Shown here: one piece after another, positions 33,851 to 43,234 of the stretch
Position numbering within the stretch: the stretch's first letter is position 1
How the letters are laid out: every line of letters starts with the position of its first letter
DNA from: 34-65-8 sp046294735
GTDB taxonomy: Bacteria > Pseudomonadota > Alphaproteobacteria > Sphingomonadales > Sphingomonadaceae
Length of the DNA stretch: 64,000 bases
Assembly (NCBI GenBank): GCA_046294735.1
Contig: JBKBKB010000001.1
Span: 186,001 to 250,000 of the forward strand
Direction of reading: 5' to 3'
Position numbers and translations under genes: made by a program
The notes under the pieces: model-generated
What the model was told of the DNA's origin: nothing
Seen by the model: only the letters and a program-made list of their open reading frames with translations
The model's database searches: none

Positions 33851-36391
33851 ATGCAACTGAACACTGCTATTCGTACCGGCACAGCCCGCGCGGCAATGAC
33901 CGCCGCACTGGCCGCCAGCATGGCTGCCGCCTCACCGGCTCTGGCCCAGCAGGGCAGCGAAGAAGCCACGCAGGCTTCGGGCGTGAATGAAATCATCGTC
34001 ACCGCCCAGCGCCGACAGGAAAGCCTGCAAGATGTGCCGATTGCGATCAGCGCGTTCAATCAGGCCGAATTGGAAACCCGCGGCGTCGCCTCGGCGCTGG
34101 AGGTAACCCAGTTTGTCCCCAACCTGGTCGGCCTCAACAACACCGGTCTGGGCACGGCCAACAGCTATTACCTGCGCGGCATCGGCAACACCGAATCGAT
34201 CGCCACCTTCGACCCTCCGATCGGCACCTATGTCGATGATATCTACATCTCTCGCCAGAATGCGAACAACCTGTCGTTCTTCGATGTCGAACGGGTGGAG
34301 GTGCTGCGCGGACCGCAAGGCACCTTGTTCGGGCGCAACACCACTGGCGGCGCAGTGAGTGTCCATTTGGCCGAGCCGGGCAACACGATCGGCGGGTTTG
34401 CTGAACTGGGTTACGGCAGTTACGAACGGATCATGGCCCGCGCCTCGGTTGATGTGCCGTTGGCGGATACCTTCGCGGTCAAGATCTCGGGTTACTACCA
34501 GGACGACCAAGGCTGGGCGATCAACAACCGCACCGGTGAACGAGCGAACGAGAACGACGGTTGGGGCGTACGGCTGGGCCTTCGCGGCGAATTGAGCGAC
34601 AGCGTCCGCTGGCGCGGCTCATACATTCACACCTATGCCGATTCGGTGAACCTGCTCAATTTCGACTGTGACCCGGCCGCTCCGACAGATTGCCGCGGGC
34701 GGTTCGTGAACACCGGGCTGACCAAGGGTGGGTCCTTCACTCGCGCCAATGGCACCCGCCTGCTGACTGGCCGGAAAAATGATTTCGGCCTGGGTAACGA
34801 AGCGACGATGAACTTCGTATCGTCCAATCTCGAAATCGATATCGGCGCGGACTGGGCGATCAACCTGATCACCGGGTTTGTCGACCTGAAGCAGGACTTC
34901 GCGGTCGATTTCGCTGACGGACGCGGCCTGCCCAGCACCGCCAGCCCGGTGCCGGCTTTGCGGGGATACCGTTTCGGCGGGTTCGGCATCGTCAACGACG
35001 GTGATCACACCCAGTTTACCCAGGAGGCGAAATTCACCGGTAGCCTCGGCGCCGGGCTGGTCGATCTGGTCGGCGGCATTTTCTATATCCACGAAGACAA
35101 CCGCACCGACTTTGCCGATGTCTTTTCCCTGCCGCTTGCGCCCCTTCCCGAAGGGCTGCCTCTCATCCTGGCTGACCGCACCCTGACCAACACGGCCGAG
35201 GCCTGGGCCGGGTATCTCCAGGCCGACCTAAACCTGACCGAACGGCTGACCATCACCGCAGGTATCCGCTATACCGACGAGAGCAAGACCTTCTCGATCC
35301 GGGACAATCGCGCGAACTGCATCGGCCAGGGCGTGATACCCGCCACCTGCCTGGAAAACGCAAACCTGATCGCGACCAATGGCACGCCGATCCCGCAGCG
35401 CCAGTCGACCAAGATCTGGACGCCCCGTTTTGCGGTCAATTTCAAGGCGTCTGACGATATCCTGCTGTTCGCATCGGCCACGCGCGGGTTCAAGTCGGGC
35501 GGCTGGAACGCGCGCGGCACATCGGCCAACGAATTGCTGCCCTTCGGACCGGAAACGGCATGGAGCTATGAAGCAGGGGCCAAAACCCAGTTCTGGGACA
35601 ATCGGGTGCGGTTGAACCTGACCGGGTTCTGGCTGGATGTCGGTGACCTGCAGACCCCATCTGCCTTCATCCGCGCCAATGGGGCGCTGGCGTTTCTGGT
35701 CCGCAACTTCGCCGACTATCGCAACAAAGGGCTGGAACTGGAGCTCACCACAGTGCCGGTGGACGGGCTCAACCTGTTCGCCGCAGTCGGCTATCAGGAT
35801 GACAAGTACCGGATCGACCGCAATGCCCCGGCACTCGATGCGTTCGGGGTGCAATCGGTCGCCGCGCAGCAGGCCGCCTGTCTGGCGCAGCTTCAGGCCG
35901 GGCGCATTCCCAACGCCACGGTCGCCGCAGACAACGCCGCATCGTGCGGGGTCGGTATTGTTGCACCGGACGGTTCGATCGCCGAACCGGTCCGCACGCC
36001 GGACTGGACGGTATCGATCGGCGCCAGTTACGATATCGCGCTCGGCGGAGCCAAGCTGGTCCCAGCTATCAATGCCAACTGGCGCAGCAAGAGCGAAGTC
36101 GGCACCAGCAATGTCACCTTCTACGACGGGGACCTGACCGGCCTGTCAGGCACGGTCTACCCCAGCAACACGCTTGGTCAGGGGAACCTGATCAACCCGA
36201 TCACCGGATCGTTCAGCGATGACCGCTGGATCGTGAACGCCTCGCTCACACTAAAGCTGGATGGCGGGCTGTCACTGGTGGCGGAATGCAAGAACTGTTT
36301 CGACGAGGAGGCGGTGGAAAGCTCGCTCGCCAATTACAGTTATCTCAACCCGCCGCGCAGTTGGATGCTGCGGGCGAAGTTCGACTTCTGA
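33851..36391 (+). CDS. TonB-dependent outer-membrane receptor (copy 2)
   Basis: An 846-residue receptor with signal peptide (AALAASMAAASPALAQ), TonB box/plug entry NEIIVTAQRRQESLQDVPIA, YYLRGIGNTESIATFDPPIG, RGPQGTLFGRNTTGGAVSV and terminal LRAKFDF. It belongs to the large iron-siderophore-like group that sphingomonads often use for aromatic or other organics. ATG 33851 has GGGAG 8 nt upstream; the frame runs to 33794 but into the operator. It heads a six-gene operon (to 42204) that includes the exporter or importer MFS and several oxidoreductases, so uptake and catabolism are co-regulated. Confidence 0.93.
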   Translation: MQLNTAIRTGTARAAMTAALAASMAAASPALAQQGSEEATQASGVNEIIVTAQRRQESLQDVPIAISAFNQAELETRGVASALEVTQFVPNLVGLNNTGLGTANSYYLRGIGNTESIATFDPPIGTYVDDIYISRQNANNLSFFDVERVEVLRGPQGTLFGRNTTGGAVSVHLAEPGNTIGGFAELGYGSYERIMARASVDVPLADTFAVKISGYYQDDQGWAINNRTGERANENDGWGVRLGLRGELSDSVRWRGSYIHTYADSVNLLNFDCDPAAPTDCRGRFVNTGLTKGGSFTRANGTRLLTGRKNDFGLGNEATMNFVSSNLEIDIGADWAINLITGFVDLKQDFAVDFADGRGLPSTASPVPALRGYRFGGFGIVNDGDHTQFTQEAKFTGSLGAGLVDLVGGIFYIHEDNRTDFADVFSLPLAPLPEGLPLILADRTLTNTAEAWAGYLQADLNLTERLTITAGIRYTDESKTFSIRDNRANCIGQGVIPATCLENANLIATNGTPIPQRQSTKIWTPRFAVNFKASDDILLFASATRGFKSGGWNARGTSANELLPFGPETAWSYEAGAKTQFWDNRVRLNLTGFWLDVGDLQTPSAFIRANGALAFLVRNFADYRNKGLELELTTVPVDGLNLFAAVGYQDDKYRIDRNAPALDAFGVQSVAAQQAACLAQLQAGRIPNATVAADNAASCGVGIVAPDGSIAEPVRTPDWTVSIGASYDIALGGAKLVPAINANWRSKSEVGTSNVTFYDGDLTGLSGTVYPSNTLGQGNLINPITGSFSDDRWIVNASLTLKLDGGLSLVAECKNCFDEEAVESSLANYSYLNPPRSWMLRAKFDF

Positions 36392-37464
36392 TGCGGCACC
36401 GGGCCGTAGCGGCCGCCTTGCTGCTGGCTGCTGCGGCAACCATCCCGGCAGGCTCAGCCGCAGCATCGGATTGGGGCATACAGCCATGGACCGAAGCGGT
36501 GGTGATCGTCACGGACCTCGACGAGAGTGCCGCATGGCTGGTCGAAGACGGTGGTTGGCGCGAAGTGGCGCGCGGGACAGTTTCCGCCGGCGAAATGGCT
36601 TATTGGCGTCTGCCCGATAGTGCCCGCGGTGCGTTCCGAAAGATTTGTGCGCCGGAGGCCGCGACCGGGTGTATCCGCTATGTCGCGCTTGCGGGGGTGG
36701 CCCAGCAACCGGTGCGGTTGGCGGCGCGGCCATGGGATACCGGCGGCATCTTTTCCCTCATGCTGCGCAGCGAGGACACTCAGGCGCTGTTCGACGCGGC
36801 GATCGCGCGCGGCTGGTGGGCCGAAAGTCAGCCATACCGATTTGCATTCGGCGGATCGGAGTTGGTCAATGTTGTCATCCGCGGTCCGCACGGGGTGAAT
36901 TATGCGCTGTACCAGCGCCAGTCACCGCCGTTTGACGCGTTTCGGGTCGGGCGGTTGAGCCAGGCGTTCAATTCGATGCGGATGGTGCGCGATCAGCCTG
37001 CAGCGCTGGCGTTCTACCGCGACACGCTGGGTTTCAAGGTGCTGTTCGATGCACCCTACACCGATCCGGAGCCGCGCCCGAACAACTTCTCCGTCCCCGC
37101 CAATCTCGCGACCTCGCTGGTGCGCCGCGCGGCCGTGGCACAACCCGTACTGCCGGAAGAGACCGGCCGGGTCGAAGTGATGCAGTTCGAAGGCTTCAGC
37201 GGACGCGATCTGTCCGCCCATGCCGTGCCACCCAATCTGGGAATAATCTCGGTGCGCTATCCGGTGACACGGCTGGCCGCCTATCGCGCAGAGCTGGAGC
37301 GTAAGGGCACCCCCATCGCCTACGCGGCCGCAAACGTCTCCATCGGCGGGATCGGCCCTGTCGACCTTTTTGCGGTGCGCGATCCGGACGGTAATCTGAC
37401 CGAATTCTACGCTGCCCCGCAGGGGACGGCGGAGCCGCAAAATCCGATCGGAGGACAGGAATGA
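36391..37464 (+). CDS. Exported VOC-superfamily protein
   Basis: A 357-residue protein with a signal peptide (AAALLLAAAATIPAGSAAA), so it acts outside the cytoplasm. Two VOC-like modules follow: AVVIVTDLDESAAWLVEDGG and MRMVRDQPAALAFYRDTLGF. The C-terminal FAVRDPDGNLTEFYA carries the usual metal-ligand Glu position. Most VOC enzymes are cytoplasmic, so a secreted two-module form is unusual; a binding or isomerising role on the imported compound is possible. The ATG at 36391 overlaps the receptor stop by one base (TGATG). Confidence 0.75.
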   Translation: MRHRAVAAALLLAAAATIPAGSAAASDWGIQPWTEAVVIVTDLDESAAWLVEDGGWREVARGTVSAGEMAYWRLPDSARGAFRKICAPEAATGCIRYVALAGVAQQPVRLAARPWDTGGIFSLMLRSEDTQALFDAAIARGWWAESQPYRFAFGGSELVNVVIRGPHGVNYALYQRQSPPFDAFRVGRLSQAFNSMRMVRDQPAALAFYRDTLGFKVLFDAPYTDPEPRPNNFSVPANLATSLVRRAAVAQPVLPEETGRVEVMQFEGFSGRDLSAHAVPPNLGIISVRYPVTRLAAYRAELERKGTPIAYAAANVSIGGIGPVDLFAVRDPDGNLTEFYAAPQGTAEPQNPIGGQE

Positions 37465-38759
37465 ACACACCAGCCGCAAGCCCACCCGGTGAACGCAACG
37501 AATTTGCCATGGGCTGGAAGGTGCTGATTGCAGGCGTGCTCGGCGTCATGTGCGGGGCCAGCCCGATACCCTACAATGTGATCGGTTTCACCGCCGAACC
37601 ACTGACGCAGGAATTCGGCTGGAGCCAGACCCAGGTGCTGGTGCCGATCACGATCTTCGGCGTAATTGCCAGCTTCCTTGCGCCGGTGTTCGGGTGGATG
37701 GCTGACCGGTACGGTGTCCGTCCGGTGGCGCTCTGGTCGCTGTTTGCCTTCGCCCTCGCCTTCGCCGCCATTTCACTTACCCCTGCCGCCAACGAGCCTT
37801 CCACGCTTCATATCTATTACGGGTTCTGGGTGGTGGTCGGCCTGGTCGGGATCGGCTCGACCCCCGTGACGTGGAGCCGGGCGATCAACCTGTGGTTTTT
37901 CCGCCATCGCGGCTTGGCGCTGGGCCTGCTTCTGATGGGCACCAGCCTGGCCGCGATGATCGTGCCGCAAGTCGCGGTCTGGGCGATTGCCAACCACGGA
38001 TGGCGGTCGATGTTCGCCATCATCGCCCTGTTCCCGCTGTTGGCCCTTGCAGTCGGGTTCTTCCTGTTCCGCGAACCGACCACAGCCGAGCGCCCTTCTG
38101 CCATCGCCAGCGCCAGCGGGCGGCTGACCGGCGTCACGCTGGCAACCGCAATGAAAGATTATCGCTTCTGGCTGATCTGGCTTTCGATCGCCTGCATCGC
38201 CGGGGCCTTCGGCGGCGCGTTCATCAACATGCCGCGGGTCCTGGGGCTGCGCGGCATCGATCAGCAAACGGCGGCAACCGTAATGGGGATCCTCGGCATC
38301 GGCATTTTCGCCGGGCGGTTGATTACCGGAATGCTGCTCGACCGGTTCTGGCAAGGTTTCGTTGCCTTTCCGTTGCTGTGCCTGCCGGCCATTTCGGCCT
38401 GGCTGCTGCTGGGCGACAGCCTGACGTTCCCGATGGCGGCCATGGCCGGGTTCCTGCTTGGTTTTGCCGCCGGGGCGGAAAGTGACCTGATCGCCTACCT
38501 TACAGGCCGCTATTTCGGGATGGCGAACTATGGTAAGATCTATGGGATGCTGTACATGCCGTTCGGGCTGTTTTCAGCTGCATCACCGCTTATCTACGCC
38601 CAGGTGTTCGACCGGACCGGCAGCTTCGACCCGATCCTCCAGGTGGCGATCTTTGTCTTCGTTATCGGCGGCGCTCTGCTACTGCTTCTCGGTGCCTATC
38701 CGTCCAGCTTTCCAGAGGTTGAGGACGAGGTCAGCACTTCGGTGGCGGAGCCAGCCTGA
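37461..38759 (+). CDS. Major facilitator superfamily transporter
   Basis: A 432-residue protein with about 12 hydrophobic helices. The MFS motif A between helices 2 and 3 is GWMADRYGVRPVAL. It resembles the oxalate/formate or monocarboxylate (OFA/MCT-like) type, moving an organic anion through the inner membrane. The start at 37461 overlaps the upstream stop by 4 bp (ATGA). Together with the TonB receptor it can complete an uptake route in the same operon. Confidence 0.9.
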   Translation: MNTPAASPPGERNEFAMGWKVLIAGVLGVMCGASPIPYNVIGFTAEPLTQEFGWSQTQVLVPITIFGVIASFLAPVFGWMADRYGVRPVALWSLFAFALAFAAISLTPAANEPSTLHIYYGFWVVVGLVGIGSTPVTWSRAINLWFFRHRGLALGLLLMGTSLAAMIVPQVAVWAIANHGWRSMFAIIALFPLLALAVGFFLFREPTTAERPSAIASASGRLTGVTLATAMKDYRFWLIWLSIACIAGAFGGAFINMPRVLGLRGIDQQTAATVMGILGIGIFAGRLITGMLLDRFWQGFVAFPLLCLPAISAWLLLGDSLTFPMAAMAGFLLGFAAGAESDLIAYLTGRYFGMANYGKIYGMLYMPFGLFSAASPLIYAQVFDRTGSFDPILQVAIFVFVIGGALLLLLGAYPSSFPEVEDEVSTSVAEPA

Positions 38760-40309
38760 TGGCAACACTCGACGAACCAACCGTAGTCCGCGCTATCGCT
38801 GCAACTGGTGCCGAGGTGCTGGCCGATCAGAACACGCTGGACTTCTACGCGCATGACATCTTTTCCCGCGGGGCCGATCTGGCTGCCGTGGTCCGTCCGG
38901 GGGACAAGCGCGAACTTGCCGCTGCGATCAGGGCCGCGACGCAGGCAGGCCATGCGGTGATCCCGCGCGGCGGCGGGATGAGCTACACCGGCGGCTATAC
39001 CCCTCATGCGCCGGGGGCGGTGTTGTTCGATCTCGCGCGGATGGACCGGGTGCTTGCGGTCAATGAAGCGGATATGACCGTGACGGTGGAGGCTGGCTGC
39101 ACCTGGGCGGCGCTCTACGACACGCTGCGCCCGCGCGGCCTGCGCACGCCGATGTGGGGCACACTGTCCGGTCTCAAAGCTACTATCGGCGGGGGAATGA
39201 GCCAGAACGGGATATTCTGGGGTACCGGGCGCCATGGCACAGCGGTGCAGAGCTGCCTCGCGCTGGAAGTGGCGCTGGCCGATGGCACGCTGCTGAACAC
39301 CGCTTCTGGCGTGGGGCGGCCCTATGGGCCGGACCTGACCGGCCTGTTCCTGGCCGATACCGGCGCGCTCGGGATCAAGGCCGAGGTCACGCTGCGACTG
39401 GTGCGGGAGTCAGCCGCACACGCCTATGCCAGCTTTGCATTCGACACGCACGACCAATGGCTCAACGCTGCAAGCGCAATCGAGCGCAGCGACCTTGCTG
39501 CTGAATGCTTCGGGTTCGATCCCTATCTCAACGCGATCCGGATGAAGCGTGACAGCCTGGCCAGCGACGCGCGCCAGCTGGTTGGCATGATGAAACAGCA
39601 AGGAACGATGCTCAAGGCACTCAAGGAAGGTGCGCGGGTGGCGCTCGCCGGCCGCGATTTCCTCAAGGGCGCCAGTTTCTCACTCCACGTCCTGGCGGAA
39701 GGAAGAGTCCAGCAGGCGGCGGATGCCGATATTGCCGAGGCCCGCCGGATCGTGGCTGATCTGGGAGGGCGGGAAATCGAGAACACCATTCCGAAGATCA
39801 TCCGGGCCAACCCGTTCGGGCCGCTGAACTCGATCCTCGGCCCCGATGGCGAACGCTGGGCGCCAATCCACGGGCTGGTTGCACACAGCCAGGCACAAGG
39901 GTGTTTCAGGGCGCTTCTTGACCTGTTCGCCCGCAATCAGACCAGGATGGACGAACTGGGCGTGCACTACGGGACGCTGGTAGCAGCCGTGGGCGGCGCG
40001 GGGCTGGTGATCGAACCGTGCCTCTACTGGCCCGATGCGCGCAACCCGGTGATCGAGGATACAGTCGAACCAGCGCACTTGCGCAAGGTGCCTGCCCTGC
40101 CCGCCAACCCGGCCGCCCGCGCACTGGTGCACGAACTGAAGCAGGCCATCGTTGACCTGTTCTTCGAGCACGGTGCCACCCATTTTCAGATCGGACGGAC
40201 ATATCGCTATCGCGACAGCCTGCAGCCCGAAGCCGACGCGCTGCTGCGCGCGGTCAAGCGGCAGGTCGATCCGCGCGGGCTGATGAACCCGGGCTCTCTG
40301 GGTCTGTGA
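38759..40309 (+). CDS. FAD-linked oxidase (glycolate oxidase GlcD/VAO type)
   Basis: A 516-residue flavoprotein with an FAD-binding PCMH domain (RPGDKRELAAAIRAATQAGH, IPRGGGMSYTGGY and LSGLKATIGGGMSQNG) and a C-terminal cap ending PRGLMNPGSLGL. The VAO/PCMH family oxidises alcohols, 2-hydroxyacids, phenolics or amines. No His or Cys that would bind FAD covalently is obvious to me. There is no signal peptide. TGATG overlap with the MFS gene and GTGA overlap with the next gene show tight coupling. Confidence 0.9.
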   Translation: MATLDEPTVVRAIAATGAEVLADQNTLDFYAHDIFSRGADLAAVVRPGDKRELAAAIRAATQAGHAVIPRGGGMSYTGGYTPHAPGAVLFDLARMDRVLAVNEADMTVTVEAGCTWAALYDTLRPRGLRTPMWGTLSGLKATIGGGMSQNGIFWGTGRHGTAVQSCLALEVALADGTLLNTASGVGRPYGPDLTGLFLADTGALGIKAEVTLRLVRESAAHAYASFAFDTHDQWLNAASAIERSDLAAECFGFDPYLNAIRMKRDSLASDARQLVGMMKQQGTMLKALKEGARVALAGRDFLKGASFSLHVLAEGRVQQAADADIAEARRIVADLGGREIENTIPKIIRANPFGPLNSILGPDGERWAPIHGLVAHSQAQGCFRALLDLFARNQTRMDELGVHYGTLVAAVGGAGLVIEPCLYWPDARNPVIEDTVEPAHLRKVPALPANPAARALVHELKQAIVDLFFEHGATHFQIGRTYRYRDSLQPEADALLRAVKRQVDPRGLMNPGSLGL

Positions 40310-41466
40310 ATCAGTTTCCCCTCGACCGCAGGCGCGCGCTTGCGGCAGGGGTATGCGCCGCGCTGGTTCCGCAGATAGTGGCGGCGAAGGGCGAGGGAGA
40401 AACAATGATCCGAACTGCCACCTATTCCGCCATGGCGATGCAGCTGACCGCGCGTTCGCTGGAGCGCTTGACCGATGCCGCCAGCGCGCGCGCCGCGATG
40501 CTGGCGCATATTGCCGAGGTCGAGGCCCAGATCCGCAGCAGCGCGATCTTTGTCGCACAATACTCTGGCCGCCCGGTCAGGCTGGTGGTGCTGCCAGAGT
40601 ACCTGTTCACGTCCTATCCGGGGCGCATTTCGATCTCCGATTTCGCTGCCCGGGTGGGCTGGGCGGCAGACGGGCCGGAGTATGCCGCGCTGGGGGTGAT
40701 GGCGGGCAGGCTCGACATGTTCGTGGCGGGCAATGCCTATGAAACAGACCCGGCCTTTCCCGATTTCTATTTCCAGACCAGCTTTATCATCGCCCCTTCG
40801 GGCGAAGTGGTGCTGCGCTATCGCCGTCTGCTGTCGATGTTCGCGCCCAGCCCGCATGATGTGTGGGAACGGTATCTCGAACTGTATGGCCTGGACGGGG
40901 TGTTCCCGGTCGCGCGGACCGAGATCGGCAACCTGGCCTGCATTGCCAGTGAAGAAGTGCTCTACCCTGAAATCGCCCGCGCCCTGGCACTGCGCGGGGC
41001 GGAAGTTTTTTGCCATTCATCGAGCGAAATCGGTGCACCCATGCCCACGCACAAGGATGTGGCGAAGCAGGCCCGGGCGTTCGAAAACCTCGCTTATATC
41101 GTCAGCGCCAACACCGCCGGAATCAGCGGCACGACCATGCCGCTGGCGAGCGCGGACGGAAACAGCCAGGTGGTCGATTACAAGGGCCGGGTGGTCGCGC
41201 AATCGGGCGACGGCGAAACCTTCACCGCCTTCGCCCCGATCGACCTGCACGGCCTGCGCGAGACCCGCCGGGTGCCCGCGATGACCAACTACCTCGCCCG
41301 TCAGCGCCCCGCGCTGTTCGCCGCCGCTTATGCCGCTGCGGCAGAGCCGTTTCACGGGGCGGACGGGATGATGCAGCAGGGAACCGCCGCCGTTCCGGAC
41401 CGCGATTACTTCAAGCGAACCCAGGAAGCGGTGATCGCGCGGCTCGATGCGGCCGGCATCATCTAG
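40306..41466 (+). CDS. Exported nitrilase-superfamily protein with altered catalytic Lys
   Basis: A 386-residue protein starting GTG at 40306 with a Tat-like leader (FPLDRRRALAAGVCAALVPQ). The nitrilase catalytic Glu is in VVLPEYLF (E98) and the nucleophile Cys in LACIASEEVLYPE (C212). The Lys of the usual KYRK motif appears as Arg: VLRYRRLLSMF (R174). This either uses Arg, a shifted Lys, or has lost activity. The family hydrolyses amides, nitriles or carbamoyl groups. A start at the ATG at 40405 would remove the leader, but the coupled GTG fits the operon pattern. Confidence 0.8.
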   Translation: MNQFPLDRRRALAAGVCAALVPQIVAAKGEGETMIRTATYSAMAMQLTARSLERLTDAASARAAMLAHIAEVEAQIRSSAIFVAQYSGRPVRLVVLPEYLFTSYPGRISISDFAARVGWAADGPEYAALGVMAGRLDMFVAGNAYETDPAFPDFYFQTSFIIAPSGEVVLRYRRLLSMFAPSPHDVWERYLELYGLDGVFPVARTEIGNLACIASEEVLYPEIARALALRGAEVFCHSSSEIGAPMPTHKDVAKQARAFENLAYIVSANTAGISGTTMPLASADGNSQVVDYKGRVVAQSGDGETFTAFAPIDLHGLRETRRVPAMTNYLARQRPALFAAAYAAAAEPFHGADGMMQQGTAAVPDRDYFKRTQEAVIARLDAAGII

Positions 41467-41481
41467 CGCAGGAGTGATCTG

Positions 41482-42204
41482 ATGAAACACCGCACCGTAT
41501 CCGGCAAGATCCGCTACAGTTCCATGAAGCCGGGCCGCGAGGGGGAGGAGCGCGGACGCGAGTGGTTCACCTTCACCCACCACACGGACGGCTCGGTAAT
41601 CATGCGCGCCCGGTGCGAGATCGAGGACCCGGACCCGTCAGTGCTGCGGGACATCGTCTGCCATATCGGTCCGGACCGGAAACCGCACAACCTGCTGGTC
41701 CACCTCACGCTGGGCGACCAATTCCTCGGTTCGGGCTGGATGCGCTACGATCAGGCTTCCGACCAAATCACCTGCGAGAGTTTCGGTCCCTCGATCGGGC
41801 GCAATTCCGAGACCCGGCAGGCCGGAAAATTCGACGCGTTCGGCACTCACCCGGTGGCGGGTGACGGGTTCACCACACGTCTGCTCGACACCAGCCAGGG
41901 CGCGCACCGGCGGCGCCTGCGCTTTTTCCTGCCCTCCCCCGATCATCGCGGTGCCACCCCACCGCAGATCGCGGAGGTGAACATGACGATGGAATATGTC
42001 GGCGAAGAGGAAAAGACTGTGGCAGCCGGTACATTTCACTGCCGCCGCTATCGCTATGTCGATGACAGCGACGAGGGGATGGGCGGCACCACTCACCCCG
42101 ATTTCGATATGTGGGTTACAGCCGATGCAGACTCGATCCTGGTCTATGGCGCGATCGACGGTTACATGATGAACCGCTACGAACTGGTCGAACTCACCCG
42201 CTGA
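41482..42204 (+). CDS. Uncharacterised 240-residue protein
   Basis: A protein starting MKHRTVSGKIRYSSMKPGRE. It is rich in beta-strand-like stretches, for example EWFTFTHHTDGSVIMRARCE and VNMTMEYVGEEEKTVAAGTF, and contains no signal peptide. It resembles the beta-barrel (DUF3108/SRPBCC-like) type in appearance only; I do not recognise a family. It is the last gene of the TonB2 operon and its stop overlaps the convergent MDR gene by 11 bp. Confidence 0.6.
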   Translation: MKHRTVSGKIRYSSMKPGREGEERGREWFTFTHHTDGSVIMRARCEIEDPDPSVLRDIVCHIGPDRKPHNLLVHLTLGDQFLGSGWMRYDQASDQITCESFGPSIGRNSETRQAGKFDAFGTHPVAGDGFTTRLLDTSQGAHRRRLRFFLPSPDHRGATPPQIAEVNMTMEYVGEEEKTVAAGTFHCRRYRYVDDSDEGMGGTTHPDFDMWVTADADSILVYGAIDGYMMNRYELVELTR

Positions 42205-43234
42205 CGCGGACCAGTACCTTGCCCATATGGGCGCCGCTGTTCAGATGGCGATATGCCGCAGGCGCATTGTCGAAAGCGTATTCACGGTCAATTTCCATCC
42301 GGATGCCCGATGAAGCAACCCGTGTAAGTGCCTGTTCCAGCATGGCCCTGCTGCCGCTGGCGATGCCCTTGATGGTCAGATTTTTCGCAATGATCTCCCC
42401 CTGGCTGGCGGTGGCGGCGTCACGGGGGCTGCCTGACAGCGCGCCGATCGTTCCGATCCGCCCGTTCACAGCCGTCGCCCGCACTGTCTCTCCCAGCGCG
42501 GGAAAGCCCAGCGTATCGACCACCACGTCGGCACCACGCCCCCCGGACTGCTCCAGCAGGGCAACAGCCCAGTCGGGCCGTTCGCGGTAGTTTATCGCAT
42601 AGTCCGCCCCCATTTCGCGCGCGCGGGCCAGTTTCCCCTCGCTCGATGAAGTGATCGCGAAATCGGCCCCCAGTGCCTTCGCCAGTTGCAGCGCAAACAG
42701 GGCAACCCCCCCGGTCCCCTGCGACAGGACCAGCGTGCCCGGCCCGGCCCCTCCGAAGGCAACCATGGCATGCCAAACGGTCGCGCCGACCACAGCAAGG
42801 CCGGCGGCTGTGGCATCGTTGATTGTTTCCGGAACCACAATGACGGCCGACGCAGGCAGCACCAGCTTTTCGGCCAGCCACCCGTCCGCCGTGACGCCCA
42901 GATCGCGTGCGAACACCGCGTAACTGTAGGCCGCATCGTCCACCCAGGTCACAAAATGCGGAGCGATGACCCGGTCGCCGGGGGTAAAACCGGTCACGCC
43001 TTCACCCACCGCCTCGATAATCCCGACCCCGTCCGAAAGGGGCACGCGCTGTTCAGGCAGATCACTGCCATAGTGGCCGCGCAGCACCATCAGGTCGCGG
43101 AAATTGAGGCCAGCGGCGGTCACCCGCACCAGCACTTCGCCCGGCCCCGCAACCGGATCGGGCGAGTTGCCAAGGCGCAATCCGCCGAGCCCATCCGCCC
43201 CGAACCCGCGCGGGCCGATTTCCCACCGCTTCAC
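42194..43234 (-). CDS. Medium-chain dehydrogenase/quinone-oxidoreductase-like protein
   Basis: A 346-residue MDR-family protein with VRVTAAGLNFRDLMVLRGHYG at the N-terminus, VLSQGTGGVALFALQLAKALG for NAD(P) binding and MEIDREYAFDNAPAAYRHL at the end. The Cys/His zinc ligands of classical alcohol dehydrogenases are not evident (GLNFRD where zinc enzymes have GICHTD), so a zinc-free quinone oxidoreductase or enoyl reductase is more likely. The GTG at 43234 overlaps the DUF1330 stop. It is the last gene of the operon starting with the isochorismatase gene. Confidence 0.88.
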   Translation of the reverse strand: MKRWEIGPRGFGADGLGGLRLGNSPDPVAGPGEVLVRVTAAGLNFRDLMVLRGHYGSDLPEQRVPLSDGVGIIEAVGEGVTGFTPGDRVIAPHFVTWVDDAAYSYAVFARDLGVTADGWLAEKLVLPASAVIVVPETINDATAAGLAVVGATVWHAMVAFGGAGPGTLVLSQGTGGVALFALQLAKALGADFAITSSSEGKLARAREMGADYAINYRERPDWAVALLEQSGGRGADVVVDTLGFPALGETVRATAVNGRIGTIGALSGSPRDAATASQGEIIAKNLTIKGIASGSRAMLEQALTRVASSGIRMEIDREYAFDNAPAAYRHLNSGAHMGKVLVRVSG

